DNA of 5,908 bases, taken from the NCBI GenBank assembly GCA_021775715.1, contig JAJFHI010000246.1, positions 1 to 5,908 on the forward strand. Reading direction: 5' to 3'. The position numbers and the translations under genes are program-made. A model generated the notes under the pieces. That model searched no databases. It was not told the DNA's origin and was given only the letters and a program-made list of their open reading frames with translations. This DNA is from Hyphomicrobiaceae bacterium (GTDB lineage Bacteria; Pseudomonadota; Alphaproteobacteria; Rhizobiales; Hyphomicrobiaceae). Position 1 is the first letter of the stretch. Every line of letters begins with the position of its first letter. This document shows, piece after piece, positions 5,395 through 5,908 of the stretch.

Positions 5395-5908
5395 CTATTC
5401 TGCCGCGTCGCCCGCGCGCTGTGCCTGTTGCCAGCCGAGCTCCGCGAACTTTGGCAAGGCATCGATCAACGCCTGCGCATGTTCGGATGCCGCGTTGCCG
5501 CGCAAAGCGCGCCCCTTTACGCCATGCACGATGGCTGCAAAACGGAACATGTTGAACGCGACATAGAAGTCTATGTTGGGAATCGAAGTGCGCCCGATTC
5601 GACGACAATAGCTGGTGATATAGTCGGATTCACTCGGGATGTTGAGTGCTGCAAGATCAGATCCGACGAGCCCGGTTAAGACCATTGGTGGGACGCGGTA
5701 CATCATCAAGTGATAGGCGAAGTCGGCGAGGGGATGCCCAAGCGTTGACAACTCCCAATCGACGACTGCCAAAATTTTTGGCTCGGTCGGGTGAAAGATC
5801 ATGTTGTCGATGCGAAAATCACCGTGGACAATAGATGTTTCATCGCCCTCCGGAATGTTTTGCGGCAGCCATTCGACAAGTCGGTCGACGTTTGGATCAC
5901 GCCCGGCA
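5395..5908 (-). CDS. Phosphotransferase (APH/choline-kinase fold, ACAD10/ACAD11/LvaA-like), C-terminal half; 5' end outside window
   Basis: The frame is open to the window's right edge, giving 170 residues up to TAG 5397-5395; whole family members have roughly 340-360. The gene does not start at the ATG at 5802: the conserved sequence runs through it. The kinase motif HGDFRIDN lies at 5826-5803 (catalytic Asp and Mg-binding Asn), and the metal-binding Asp is in VVDWELSTLGHPLADFAYH, about 20 residues after the first. These motifs are typical of the APH-domain proteins that are fused to acyl-CoA dehydrogenases in ACAD10/ACAD11 or stand alone beside them in bacteria; LvaA of Pseudomonas phosphorylates 4-hydroxyacyl-CoA. 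The protein is therefore more likely a small-molecule or acyl-CoA kinase than an antibiotic-resistance enzyme. It precedes the SDR by 50 bases. The N-terminal nucleotide-binding lobe cannot be examined. Confidence 0.88.
   Translation of the reverse strand, partial: AGRDPNVDRLVEWLPQNIPEGDETSIVHGDFRIDNMIFHPTEPKILAVVDWELSTLGHPLADFAYHLMMYRVPPMVLTGLVGSDLAALNIPSESDYITSYCRRIGRTSIPNIDFYVAFNMFRFAAIVHGVKGRALRGNAASEHAQALIDALPKFAELGWQQAQRAGDAAE

Noticed and set aside
5395..5802. Treating the ATG at 5802 as the true start of the kinase gene
   Set aside because: The frame stays open to the window edge and the HGDxxxxN motif lies upstream of this ATG, so the real start is outside the window.
5395..5908. 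Aminoglycoside resistance gene
   Set aside because: The fold is shared, but the HGDFRIDN and DWELSTLGHPLADFAYH segments are those of the ACAD10/11-associated kinase group, and the context is metabolic.

Overview
The window looks like a piece of an alphaproteobacterial chromosome, probably Hyphomicrobiales-like. The basis is the gene order truB-rpsO-pnp, the S15 and PNPase protein sequences, weak Shine-Dalgarno use and moderate GC. Genus cannot be told from this sequence. There is no sign of a mobile element, CRISPR array, rRNA or tRNA.

Left part (1-3277, + strand): this is the tail of the translation and RNA-processing cluster that in many proteobacteria runs nusA-infB-rbfA-truB-rpsO-pnp. 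The window opens in the last 72 codons of truB (tRNA pseudouridine-55 synthase). A structured spacer of about 235 bases follows, holding three hairpins, and then rpsO (ribosomal protein S15). A spacer of about 290 bases with a strong GC hairpin leads to a complete pnp (polynucleotide phosphorylase, 730 aa). A near-textbook intrinsic terminator closes pnp. The spacers before rpsO and pnp are where post-transcriptional autocontrol is known for these genes in other bacteria: S15 binds its own mRNA, and PNPase acts on its own leader after RNase III cleavage.

Middle (3326-4429, - strand): a CorA-family divalent-cation transporter converges on pnp. The pnp terminator is U-rich on both strands and may serve both genes.

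Right part (4586-5908, - strand): a short-chain dehydrogenase/reductase gene lies 50 bases downstream of an aminoglycoside-phosphotransferase-fold kinase gene, whose 5' half lies outside the window. The kinase is of the type fused to or neighbouring acyl-CoA dehydrogenases (ACAD10/ACAD11, LvaA). The pair therefore suggests a small operon for catabolism of a hydroxy- or keto-acid as its CoA ester; this is inference.

Most of the window is ordinary core genome. The points worth a second look are the rpsO leader RNA, the rpsO-pnp hairpin, the kinase-SDR pair and the altered glycine motif in the SDR. I see no convincing evidence of a wholly new system.
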